The notes under the pieces were generated by a model that was not told the DNA's origin, made no database searches, and saw only the letters and a program-made list of their open reading frames with translations. Below, in pieces: positions 23,633 to 35,300 of a stretch of 64,000 bases of DNA; positions within the stretch are counted from its first letter, which is position 1; every line of letters starts with the position of its first letter. This DNA comes from Gaeumannomyces sp. JS-464. Its lineage: Eukaryota > Ascomycota > Sordariomycetes > Magnaporthales > Magnaporthaceae. The stretch lies in NCBI GenBank assembly GCA_002197995.1, contig NGZR01000002.1, forward strand, positions 1,860,001-1,924,000, given 5' to 3'. The position numbers and the translations under genes were made by a program.

Positions 23633-25118
23633 CTATCGCTTACAATGACGCAAAAGCAATGTGGAAAACAAACAGGGAGTAGGGAGTAATACACGCCAAA
23701 AGGCCAAAAGGGTCCCCAAACACAGCCCCCTCCACAAGACCTCAACGGTCGCAAGAGGCCGGGCGGGGCCGTCGAACAGCTTCAGCTTGCGGAAGTCTAG
23801 CCCCACGGACTCGACTGACATGCTGACGGCCCTGTTTCCGCGCTCCAACATCTCCTTCTGGTACTCCTCCATCGCCGGACCGACGTCTGCATCGCCAGAA
23901 GCAATTTTGCCGATTGCCTCGCCCAACCTAAGCGCGTCCACAAGGGCGTTGACGCCGCCCTCGCCGCGGACTGGTATTGCCATGAAACACCGTTAGTCCG
24001 TATCACAGAGTATGATTGGGGGAGCTGCCGGAGATACCCACAGGGAGGCATCGAATGCGCAGCGTCGCCAAGAAGCGTTATCCTCCCGACGGGGAGGCTC
24101 TGCAGGTGCAGCGCGTAGTAGACGATGGGCGGCTTGAAGATGCCCTCGGCGGGCGTCAGGCGCACGATCTCGGAAAGCGTCGGGTCCATCCGCCTGCTCT
24201 CTCGGCGACGGCGCGCCCGAGCAGCTCGGCCCGCGACGAGGTGGCGTGCCAGTGGTTTTTAAAGTCGTTCAGGTCCGTCCCCTCCTCCGGAAAGAGCATC
24301 ATCCAGTAGAAGTCGGCCGCGTCGGCGCCCTCGTGGACGATGTTGGTGCCTGCGAAGAACTGGCCCGGCAACCCGGGCCGAGGCGGGCGCAGGATGTATG
24401 CCGACCGGCCCAGCGCCATCTGCCGCCTCATGGCCGCGCCCGAGAGCGAGACCTCGCCCGTGATGGAGGCGAAAGGGAGCGTCTGGAGCGGGTCTGGGCC
24501 GGGCAGGAGGGCCTTGCGGACTGTGTGCGCGTGGAAGACCGGGTCGTCAGACTCTCATCCAAAAATTTGAAAAGGAGAAGGAAAAGCAGAGAGAAGGAAT
24601 AAAGCACGTAGAGGACACCTACTTGCGCTGTGCACGCCATCAGCGCCCACAAGGATATCCCCCTGCGCCGAAGTGCCATCCGCAAACGTCACCGTGACCT
24701 TGTCGCCGTCCTCCGCCGCGGCGACGGCCTTCTTCTGGTACTGCACCTCGATGTTGGTCCCGAGGTACCTCCTCAGCAGCGCGCGGTTCGCCCGCACGAG
24801 CCGGGTGCCGGTGCCGTCGTCGCCCATCACGATGGCGGCCCTCCTGTCGCCGTCCGGGTAGAGCGTGAACTCGGCCGGCAGGTTGCCTATGGCCCGGAGG
24901 TGGTTCACCGACTCGGCCAGCGGCGGCAGGTCGTCCGGGAAGGCGGCGACGAGGTCCGGCAGGATCCCGTGCAGCGCGATGGCCCAGCCCTGCGCGTGGC
25001 CGTCCTCGCCCCGCTCGAAGACGGAGAAGGGGATGGCGCGCCGCCGCAGCATCTGGGCCAGCGCCAGGCCGCCGATGCCGGCGCCGACGATCAGGACATG
25101 GGGCTTGGTCGGCGCCAT
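23633..25118 (-). CDS. FAD-dependent monooxygenase (aromatic hydroxylase family), one frame break
   Basis: Exons are 25118-24623, 24520-24042 and 23970-23633, with GT-AG introns. The FAD-binding GxGxxG motif is at residues 12-17 (VLIVGAGIGGLALAQ). The DG motif is completed by splicing exon 1 to 2 (ILVGADGVHSAIRKAL). The second FAD motif GD is RITLLGDAAHSMPPFRGEGG, completed by splicing exon 2 to 3. These are the three diagnostic sites of PF01494 flavoprotein hydroxylases such as salicylate or tetracycline hydroxylases. Exon 2 must be one base longer for its junction phase to work, and the reading frame does shift at 24186-24194 (GCGG-ATGG; one G seems missing). With that base the protein is 437 residues, a normal length, ending with a hydrophobic tail. 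Reaction inferred: NAD(P)H-driven hydroxylation of a small ring compound in the cytosol. Confidence 0.82.
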
Positions 25119-26569
25119 TGTTAGCCGGAGAGATTGATGCCAAGGGTGTTCAAGGGTGTTTGTTCAATATTTCCAAAACGGTCGCCGTGATCCTTGAGTA
25201 CTTTGGAAAGTGATATCAGTAGGTTTGGCTCGCAAACCGGAATCATCGCCCATTTAACCGCGCCGAGCACGTTGATATATACCCCCTAACAGCAGCCATC
25301 TCTCTGAAATCCCGTGAGCGCACCATCTCGCGCCTCGCGCTTCGGCACTCGCGACAACCCGCAATGTGACGTCGGCTCGCTCGGGCCAGCTGCCCTTGCA
25401 TAAGAGCGAGGGAGGTGATCAGGAAGGCAAACGCGCGCATCAGCCGAGATAGACTGAGGATAGCGGGGGCCCAAAAATCGCCCCTGGGTAAATTCTGTCG
25501 TAGACCAGAAATAGGGCGCGTCCGTCCCGCAAGATCGAAAGAACGCTTGGAGCGCCCGATAAGGCGCCCAGTTTCGCTTTTAGTCGGTCTTTTCCCGAAA
25601 CCGCGCCCGGGCAGCAGAAATAGCCCGCCCGCCATCGGGATTCGGCCCATGTCTGCTGCTGTTTGATGTAGCTGCAATGCGTGCGCTTACTGACTGGATG
25701 ACCTTGGTTTCCTTTCCGCCCCGGTGATTCTCGGGGCGCGGCTCGAACCCGGACATTAGGAGTTTCAGACCCGGCCGAGACCTTAATTACAGAACCCGAC
25801 ACCAAACGGTCGCCACTGATGTGCGACAGGGCGAGGGCTGTCGGCTTAGGGGCGCGTATTGAGTCACAAGCTGGATCTTCGATGATCTCGAATATAGATA
25901 CCTACCTAGCTGGTAGCTATCAACAGTAGTTATTCGCAAATATTTGCCTTGCCCAGTCCCACCCGAGCAATGGCAACTTCTTCTCTATGGTAAATAACAA
26001 CACTAATCACCATTTTAAACCATGTCATGTTTGGCAACTTCCCGTAGCAAAAAACTCGGCAGGATACCTGAACCCTTCCCGGCGAAGGTACTTTGGAATC
26101 TAAAAGATGCAACAAAATAAAGTGCCAGCCACTCGCTGTCACTAAACTTTTAATTATGCAGTAATTAATAATCTGTCATTTGGGCCTGTCAAAGTGGCTG
26201 TCACTTTTCTATGAGGCGCCTACCTATCCGTGAACGCCAGGAGGTTCGTTTCCGCTCAGCTCTCTACCTAGTGCCCGTCCAGCATAATTATTGATAGACT
26301 GGCATGCATAAATATCGTCACAAATGAGTGGGCATCTCTCATGGTCCCGTCCCTTATCAAGGATCGGTATCACGAACCTAGTCGCCGCAGATGCTCCCTG
26401 ACGGTACAGTATCCTTCGTCCTTGCTTATTTCAGTCGCTACCCGAAATTTGTAATAGCGTTAGAATAGTCAGGTCCAATCAACACTATCCCAGTCTGCCG
26501 ACCTGTAATCACAAGGTGTGTGTTTTCAGACAAGTGAGCACCTGAGAACTACCATCTCAGGAGACCGCA
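25119..26569. other. Intergenic, left flank of the hAT element
   Basis: GC content falls gradually from the monooxygenase promoter toward the transposon. No gene recognised. A B-box-like ggttcgagcc on the minus strand near 25740 has no partner A box or stems. Confidence 0.45.
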
Positions 26570-26598
26570 ATTTTGAAAAACGCTCTCTCACACGGACC
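26570..26598. repeat. Left palindrome arm and 8 bp target duplication of the hAT insertion
   Basis: 26570-26584 reads attttgaaaaacgct, the exact reverse complement of 36616-36630. 26591-26598 is cacggacc, repeated directly at 36608-36615. The 8 bp repeat abuts both transposon ends and is the target-site duplication. The palindrome arms belong to the pre-insertion locus. Confidence 0.8.
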
Positions 26599-26919
26599 TA
26601 GGGTTGGCGAAGAACCATAAATGGGGCCCCATTTGGACCCACGGGTTTTGGGTCCAAATCGACCCAAAGACCCAAATGGGTACCCAGAAATGGGTCTGGG
26701 TCCTTTGGGTCCTGGGTTTTTCTGGGTACCCATGGGTTACCTAAAATTTCATCAAAAATCCTCAAAACTATCAAAAATTGTTGCCTTTTTATAAACGTTA
26801 AAATAGCTAATTTAGTACCGGCGGTGAGCTTTTAGTAGGGCTGTTTAATATGGGCGAACAATTGTTCCACAGCTTTTCGATTGTAACAAATTTAACGCGT
26901 AAAACGTGCTGTTTACGTC

Positions 26920-26921
<2 letters not shown>

Positions 26922-26967
<46 letters not shown>
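26922..26967. repeat. 46-base cytosine homopolymer
   Basis: An uninterrupted run of 46 C lies inside otherwise AT-rich transposon sequence, followed by G and six more C. The length may not be exact in the assembly. It is unique in the window. Confidence 0.85.
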
Positions 26968-26968
<1 letters not shown>

Positions 26969-26972
26969 CCCC

Positions 26973-27044
26973 CCAGTCCCCCTTTTTTTTAAAAAAAAGT
27001 TATGATTTATGTTATAACCTTTTTTTTTAGGAAGGGGGACCTCG
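26973..27044. repeat. Short imperfect inverted repeat beside the poly-C tract
   Basis: gtccccc followed by T/A runs and gttat is mirrored by ataacc, T-run, ggaagggggac. The arms are about 28 nt with an AT-only loop near 27008, giving a strong potential hairpin. Confidence 0.55.
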
Positions 27045-28050
27045 CTGTCGCATATTAACGGGATTACGAATAATGCCATATTATGCATGTGTTTAAAAAG
27101 ATAACAAACTGGTATTTTGCCAGCTTTATACCCTTAAACGATGCGGAAACACTGGTTTTATTTGGCGCAGCTATAAATTCCGCTTGCGGCCGGTATTTTT
27201 TAGTACGCTAGGCGGCCGCATCGGCTATATTATATATATAACTCAATTCGCTTTTAAATTTGCAAAGCAACCTTTTTACTTTTTTATTTTTTTCATATTT
27301 TTTTATTAAAAATGCTATAAAAACAAAAGTAATATTATAAAAAAAAAATCCTAATTTCCAATTAACGGCCAAATTTCGTTATTATAGCATTTTGGGATAC
27401 AGCATATTTTGCTGGGAAAAATTAAAACGCCGACGTTTAAAACGCTAAAAGTAATAAGAAGGGAAGGGGAGGAGGGGAAAAGGAAGAAAGGAAAAGGGAA
27501 AAGGGGAAAAAAACAACAATGAAATTAACGCGAAAGGTGAATTTGGGTGTTAATTAGCTGCGGAGGTAAAAAGGGTTTTGGATTTAAAAAGGGCAAATGG
27601 GCTAGGGGTGGATGGGGTATAAAGCCCGCATTTAAACTTGGCTTATATTATCCGGCTTAGGAGAAAAATTAAAGCCGTTAATATAAGTTATAAGGGCCAT
27701 TTTGCTATCGTCCGAGGTATTTGGGGTATCGCTTAATTCGAAATCCAGTAAATCGTTTTCGTTTAAATTGGCGGAAAAGCGCGTTTGCTTTTTTAAATAA
27801 ATGCAAAAAATACCTCGTACAGCGATTTGTTCGGATTTATGCGCTATTGCAAATCGCTAATTTAAAACCTTAACTAAAACAAACGCGTTTTACGAACGTT
27901 TCCGCGGTAGGAATATTAAGTATATCCCGGGCTAAACGAGCTAAAAACGGGAAATTTTAGGAATTTCGATATTACCATTTAAAAATAAAAGGCCGGTATA
28001 ATTTATAGCTAAAACGAATTAGTAACGCATATTAAATAACCGTTATAATT

Positions 28051-28092
28051 TAAATGTTATAACCCGGGTGTTATAACCCGGGTATTATAACC
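28051..28092. repeat. Tandem gttataacccgg repeat
   Basis: About three 12-13 nt copies of gttataacccgg(g/t). The core GTTATAAC is itself a palindrome and recurs at other places in the element. Confidence 0.6.
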
Positions 28093-29082
28093 CATATTAT
28101 ATAACAATTAAAAAAGTGAAAAATATAAATAAGCTTACCTCGTTAAAAAAAATCCGCAATTTTTTGCTTTAAATCATTTTCGAAAAGGTTAAAGGAAAAT
28201 TCCGATTGGAAAAACGGGCTAAATTAAAAGGTATTGCGAAATGGTACGTTAAAAAAGGCTAACATAAGCAAAAAGCAAATCGGCTAACAAAGCAGCATTA
28301 AAAATAAGCGGGTTATTATTGTTAAAAGATAATATAATGTCGGGTTTGCGATAGTAACGATATATTTGGAAAAAGGCATTTTCGCTTGTTTTCGAACGGC
28401 TAAAAGGTCGAGGTTTTTAAAAGTTGCCTAAATATTAAAAGCTAACTGTAAAGCTAATTTTAGGGATATAGGTATAAGCAAAAAGCCGCGAATATTAGCT
28501 GAAAAATTTGGCGGTTTAATTCGAGCTTATTAACGCGGTTTTTAAGTTTAAATGTTACACGTTAAATTGCAATGCGTAATTTTTCGATCCATTATTGCGA
28601 AACGGCAGCGTTAAATGCGGTAAAACGTTAAGTATAATAATGTAAATGGTTGCTAATACGTTTTAAACCGGGAAGGAAAAACGCAACGCTAGGGGAGCCC
28701 ATAAAGGTTAATAAAAGCTTAAAATAGTTTAATAACGTTTAAAATGTAATTAAAAGCTCGCTAAGCTTAAAAACCAAATAATAATCGGGAAATTGTAATA
28801 GCGATAGCCTTTTTTAAAAGTTTTAAAGCGTATAAAAAAGCCGGATATTTCTTAATAAAGCTTTCGATTATGCGTTAAAATTAAAAAGCGCGACTAATTA
28901 ATGCGATGGTCGAACTCCATTTTATTAAAACGTTTTTAATTAATTGGAAAGCTAATTATTTTTTCCAAACTTTCCATTTTCCTTTTAAAATTTTCGAAAA
29001 AACGAACGTTTAAAAGAAATGCTAATAAAAAAGGTAAAAAAGCGAAGCTAAATTATAAAACTAATGCGTTAAATGTAACGTA

Positions 29083-29152
29083 ATAATAATAGGTAATAAT
29101 AAAAGGTAATAATAAAAGGTAATAATAAAGGTAATAATAAAAAATAATAATA
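29083..29152. repeat. ggtaataataaaa minisatellite
   Basis: About five tandem 11-13 nt units of ggtaataata(aaa). Related units recur at 31462-31505 (aggtaataatat) and 36238-36262. Confidence 0.7.
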
Positions 29153-31950
29153 TATTAAATTAAAAACATATTTAAAATAGCAAAGTTTAGGTAACCCGTG
29201 GTATTTCCCGGGTTTTTGGTAAATTTAAGCAATTTTTAGCCCGTTTAACGAAATTTTAAAACTTTAAAGTCGGAATAATTTAAAGTTTTTTCGTATATTA
29301 CTCGGTTGATTTTAAAGATTAAAAAAAAGCCTTTTAATAAATTAATGTATGGGCCAAATAAAGGATTTGTGCAATATGTGAAATAATAAAGCAAATAAAT
29401 AAAAGTAAAGCGTGTTAACGAAAGATATTTAAAAATTGGAAGCGTTATTTGCCGTAACGGCGGTAATTCGATTTTGGAACTTATAGCGAACGATGGAATC
29501 GACGGTTAATTGGGTTATTTTGCTAAAGGATTTATCGCCGTTATACTCGATAATATTAAAAACCATATAGCGTTACCGCCATTTATCGTCGAAAAAAGTG
29601 GCGATAATACCAAAATGTATGCTTTAAACCTAGCGAGGTCCAATTATCGATAATAAGGGAAATTTTGCGTTAAAAGGCATTTCGAAAACTTTAAATTATT
29701 TCCTTTTAGCAATTTGGGTGGAAATTTCGAAAGCGTTTGGATTTGGGCAGCTTTTAGCGTAAGTCGCGTTTGGAAAAAAACTCGTATTAACGGCCTATCG
29801 ATACGGGAAAAAGGCTAACCGGTTTCGATTTAATAAAAAACGATATCCTTTTTAACCTTTTGCTATGTTTAATTACCGAATCGTTTTTGGTAAAACAAAA
29901 GCGTTAATATAAATTAAATTATATGCGAACGTCGGTTTGCAAATAGGGTTATAAAAGGTTATAACATAAATTGTAAAAAAGTTATAACAAAAATTATAAT
30001 AACTATTATTATAAAATTTAAAAAATATATACCAATGAAAAATAACTTACTAATATTTTTAATAACCCTTTTTAACCGAAACCTTTTTTAAACCGCGAAT
30101 ATACGCGGCGCTTTTGGTATGCTTGTTTAAAGCACTTATACCGCTGCTAATTTAAAAAGCTTTACCCATTTTACCAAAATTGGATAGGATATGTGTTAGC
30201 CGCATTTTTGCATATAATTTTAGGAATGCCTTTTTTTTTGTTACACATTGGTTAAAATAACCCTATGCGTTCGCCCGTATGTTTAGCGAAACGCCGTTAA
30301 AATTCGGCATATTTTATAATAAGATTTTTTTGCTAAACATATTAATACCATATTAGCAATAATAAATTTAAAAAAATCGTAGCGGTATTTTTATCGAAAA
30401 GAATAAATTGGTTATCGAAGTTAGCGTATTAAAAAAATTAATTATCGTTAAAAAATGGTACTTTTACAAATGAAAAATGGGAAGGATTTTTAACGGTTTT
30501 AAAAATTCCGGAGCGGGAATTTGCCAACGAAATAGTAAAAAATTCCGGAAATGGTAAGCTAAATAGGCCAGCATACGCATTTACTAATTCGTTATCGGTA
30601 ACGGGAAAAATCCCGTTACCGGGACTATTTTTTAATATCGTCGCTAGTATTAGTAATAGTGTTAAAAAAAAAAAGGGAAAAAAAAAAATTGAAAATCGAA
30701 TAAATAGCGAAAAGAAAGTGGTAACGCAATTAATAAACGCTTATCGATTAAGCCTTTTGCACGCTTTAAGCGGCCCACGTTTTTGCCTTTAATTTCACTT
30801 TTAAATTTACTATACGTTTATTATTTGTCGATATTTATTGCCGAAATTCGAATGATTCGCTTTTTATCGCTTACGTTTTTCAAATCCACTTTAATAAACC
30901 GCTATAATTGGAGTAACACGGTTATAAAAGCTAAACTAGCCTTTTTTTTTTTTTCGCTTGCTTTAAAATAAAGTTCGTTAATACCGGCACCTTTTCCTTA
31001 CCGCGTTAGTAAATAGCAGCGAAATAAAGGAAGTTATTCCGGGGTTAGCAAAAAAGCTTTTAAAATTTAAAATTCTTTAAATATAAAGGCAAATTTATTA
31101 ATGCTAAAGCTTTAACCTATTTCGAACTTGCTATTAGCATTAACCCTAAATCCGACCAAAACGGCATTTCCGCTTTTCTTTTTTGCAATTTACGCTTTCC
31201 GCACAGCTAAAATGCGAAACGAACCAAAACTCGGTGCTAAATACTGGGCTAAAAATAAAAGAGCCGAAAATAACAGTATAACGAATACGCACCCGAAAAC
31301 GAGCAATTAAACGATAACGCACTTAAATAATATACCGCTAACCGAAAATTTGCAAAAAATCCATTTTCGTAAAGGAAATGGATAAAGCATTACGAGCAAA
31401 AGTTGTTAAACGAGGTAAACCTAAGGGTAAGTAAAATTCCAACCATATAATTTTAAATAAATGATAATATAGGTAATAATATAAGTAATAATATAGGTAA
31501 TAACAATTTAATTATCGCCTTTCGCGAAATTCGGAAATTGCAAAAAAAAAACGGATTTGCTACTTTCGCGGGCGGCTTTTACCAAAATTGCTCGTAATAT
31601 TATCAAAAATTACGACGTAACCTTTCGAATGCAAAGCTCGGTTTTTTAAGCATTGCAAAAATTTTGCGAAATGTACCTTATCCATATATTTACGTGTAAA
31701 TTTTATTAATTTAGGTAAAAAAAACGTATAAAAATTAATATTATAATTATAAATAAGCGTTTAATACAATGCTTATTACGCAAAACGGGTAAATATTCGG
31801 GTTAAAAATATTAAATTAATATAGAAAAACGTGGAAAAAATAGGATTCCGAATTTATTAATAGTATATTTATCCGCGAAAGGTTAATATTACGGCAAATA
31901 TAACTTTTTCCAATAAATAAAATTATAAAATTTTAAAAACTACAACTTTT

Positions 31951-32360
31951 AATTAACGTGGTTTATAAACGAGTGCTATACGTGGAAAATGCATATTAAA
32001 TAGCGTTTTTTTTAATTAAATAACTCGCTTAATTTAATGCCAAATTTAACGAAAATTTAAACAATTATACATAATTATATAGCAAATGTAAATTAATTTT
32101 CCTAAATTTTTATTTTTACTTTTTTATGTTTAATTTTGCAAAATTGTAAAAAAGGACATAGTTTTTTACATAATAATTAAAATTCCCTAAAAAGGTGGTA
32201 ATAAAAATCCGGAAAATTAATTTAAATTTACTATACAATTATGTATAAATTTTTAAATTTTTATTAAGCTTTGCATTAAATTAAACGAGTTATTTAATTG
32301 TAAAAAAAACGCTATTTAATATGCATTTTCCACGTGTAGCATACTTTAAACCACGTTATT
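31951..32360. repeat. 410 bp foldback (near-palindromic) element nested in the hAT copy
   Basis: The left arm 31951-32102 and right arm 32211-32360 are inverted copies of each other with scattered differences. Shared blocks include aacgtggttta, cacgtggaaaatgcatatta, aatagcgttttttt and aattaattttcc. The remaining 108 nt centre is also roughly self-complementary, so the whole unit folds on itself around 32156. Arms differ mainly at C/T and G/A positions. No ORF. It resembles a foldback or MITE-like insertion that was mutated after arrival. Confidence 0.75.
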
Positions 32361-35300
32361 AATAAAACCAAAGCCCATTTATTACACGATTTAATGCTTA
32401 TTATTTACAAAAAGTGGGTTTTATTTAATTTATTTAAATTTTATTTATAATATTATTTATTTATTAACGTAATTTTCTAGTAAGTAAAATAAACCAGCGA
32501 GTGAAATAGTTAAAAATTTTATATTAAACGCGAATTTTAATACCTTTATTAACTCGGCCAATTAAAACCCAAATTTAACCAAATTTAAACAGGTTATATT
32601 TAATTACATAGTAAAAAAAAAAATTTAAAAAAAAAAATATTATTACTTTTTTAAAGTTAGGTACATATTTTACATAATATATTAAATAATTTTACGAATT
32701 AACCTTAATATTATGGGGTAATTTAAAGTATAAATCGCGTTAAAACCTAGGAAAAGTGATAAATATAACTAACGAAAAAGTAATTTATTTGCTAAAAGCC
32801 CGAAGCTATAAAAGGGGTTATATATAAGCCATAAGGTAAAGCTTTAGCGCTAAAATTAAGCTACATAGGTTAATTTATAACACTTAAAAGGGTAATAATA
32901 ACAATGCTAGAAAATTAAATTAAATTAAGCATTTCGTTAATTATATACAACCCGTTTAAATTTAATTATATTTAAACGTAAATTAAACGAATTAATAAAG
33001 GTATTAAAAATCGCGTTTAATATAAGATTTTGCTATAACCCATTCGCTTGTAAACCACAGTATAATTTTTCGCTTAAATTAAACCTTTTTACGGTTTTTA
33101 AAATATAAGTTTACAAATTATTTAATATGCATTATTTATAATACCGTTATATTTTTTTAAATAGTATTTAATATAAATTAAACGTAAAATTGTTTATATT
33201 AATTTTTCGTAAAAACAATATTTTTATAAACATTAAATATATATTTTATTTAAATTTTTTATGTTATAAAAAGCATCGATATTATCATTTTTATGCTTTA
33301 ATTTACCTTGTTATGTAAAAAGGTAAAAAATGATATAAAAGCCTTTTTTCCCTTTTAATTTCCAAGTTAGCTATTGCGTTAAATCCTCGCAATATTTTCG
33401 TTAAAATGCTTTCATCCTTTCGGCATAAGCGCTTTTAAAACCGGCAATTTTATTATCCCTACCATTTTGCGCTTTTGTTTTAAGCTTTTAGCCATATTCC
33501 ACTTTTTGGAAGTAAAATCCCGCCATATACCGCTTGGAAATAGCAAAGTTACCTAATTATTACCTTTATTATTACCTCCGTTATTACCTTTTAGCTAAAA
33601 CCGTCCGGTGGAAGTTAGATATTCCATAATATAAAAAGGAAACGGGTAACCTGCGGAAACTTCCCGTTTACGCCGGTTTATAACGCGAAAAATAATAGTT
33701 TAAAGCCGGAACTTTATCCGCCGGATTATTTGGCTTTTAATGCCAATACCGGCGCTGCGCGGAATATGCCTACGTTTTTTAGCCGCATTATCCTATCGCT
33801 GCGATTGCTTTAAAGTTAACGGCGCCGATCCAATGCTAAGCACCCGTAGCAAAAACAGCGGTTTTTCCGATAAAAAGCCGGCGGGGTGCAATTTTAGCGT
33901 GCGGTTTTTAAACGCCCGCATTACTTTTGGAATTTCGCGAGCAAAAGTTTAAGCTTTTTGCGAAAAAAATTTAACCTTTTTATATAGTGTTAAAAGTTTA
34001 GCCCATTAGCTACGGTTTTATTAAACGTATGCCAGGAAATTGGCCGTTTAGGTTTATTAGCATTTGTTATAACCTTTGTTATTACCTGTTAAATCGATGC
34101 AAAACTTACCATTTTGGATCGGACTTTCCGCTTACGCATTTCCTTTTAAACCTAGCGTTCCGTATTGCGCGGATTGATATTTATGCCTTTAAAAAGGAGA
34201 AAGGTTAACCTTTAAGCTATAATTTTAACGTTAAAATCGTTAAATGGATAGCGGCGAAAATGTTAGTTCGAATTCCATTTTATTTGGATTTTACCGGGGG
34301 TATATTCGTTTTATTTCATTTAATATATAACAAACCAACGAAATATTAAAAAAAAAAAATATATTAGGGTAGCTGGGAGCGAAAATAAAAAAATTAAATA
34401 AATATATCCAGGATTTTTTTACCCGAATTATTTTTTTAAAACGTAATGGCTTTAAATTTATTCGCGTAATCGTTGGGATTTTTTTTAGCTTAATGCTTTT
34501 CGTTATCGCTTTTTACATAACTATCTTCCCAATTGGCCTTATGCCTAAAAAGCGAGCCATGCTTTCGAAAACGTAAAAGGTCGCCGAAGTACGTGCTTTT
34601 AGCTTTCCTATTAATAATATTAGTTATTGGTTATAACAAGGGTTATAATATGCTTATTTACTTTTTGTTAACCATTTTCTTTTCCATTTCGGCTTTTAAA
34701 AGCTGGCGCTTAATTGGATTAGCGGTTTGGTATTTAGTTGTTTTTCGGAGCGTTTTAAAACCGCGCGATTTCGCCATATTAAATCGCGTATACGCATTAT
34801 ACCATTTAGTTTTTTCGGCATCCATGTTCGCAAATCGCTTGCGCGATTTAAAGGTGTTCCGATTATCGGTTTCGCGTTTTCTCTTTGGCGGCATAGCTAT
34901 AGCGATCGCGACGCCCGCGCGCGGGCGTTTGGCATTGTTATGACCTTTATTATAACCCAATTGGCGGAATTTAAACGAAATGCTGTAATTGGGAGGTTAA
35001 AAGGTTGTAATGGAAGAAATTGAAATTCCGGGTGGTTGGTAGGAATAATTATTAAAATATACGGTTAGGTCGCTCTTTTCGAAAACGGATATATGTGGAT
35101 TTTCTCGATTTTAATTGGTTAAGTTAATTTTTTAAGCCCTAATTTAATATTGCACGGATCACTTCCATTTTCGAGTTCCCGACCGCCTTTTTTTTTCGAT
35201 TTAAATTTTCCTGCCTTTTTCCCTTGTTATTACCCGCGTTATTACCCAAATCCTTGCGCACCTAAATCGCTTTCCCGCCATTTCGCCTACCACCACCGGC

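Larger units (their letters stand above)
27880..30100 (-). pseudogene. hAT transposase relic (catalytic core and hATC dimerisation domain)
   Basis: Read on the minus strand, about 29660-29430 gives IIDNWTSLG, then in the next frame HFGIIATFFDDKW, ITQLTVDSIVRYK and ITAVTANNASN. These match the hAT RNase H-like core with its DxWTS and TxDNASNN motifs. Farther on, 27977-27888 gives NFPFLARLARDILNIPTAE, the RFPxLxxxAxxxLxIPxTsaxxER block of the hATC dimerisation domain (PF05699), preceded by a W as expected. Stops (TAA/TAG) and frame changes interrupt the relic throughout, so no product is possible. The bounds are approximate. The order core to hATC is correct for one transposase gene on the minus strand inside the terminal repeats. 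Confidence 0.72.

Noticed and set aside
25725..25760. B-box-like ggttcgagcc on the minus strand
   Set aside because: T-stem bases do not pair and no A box or acceptor stem lies at tRNA distance.
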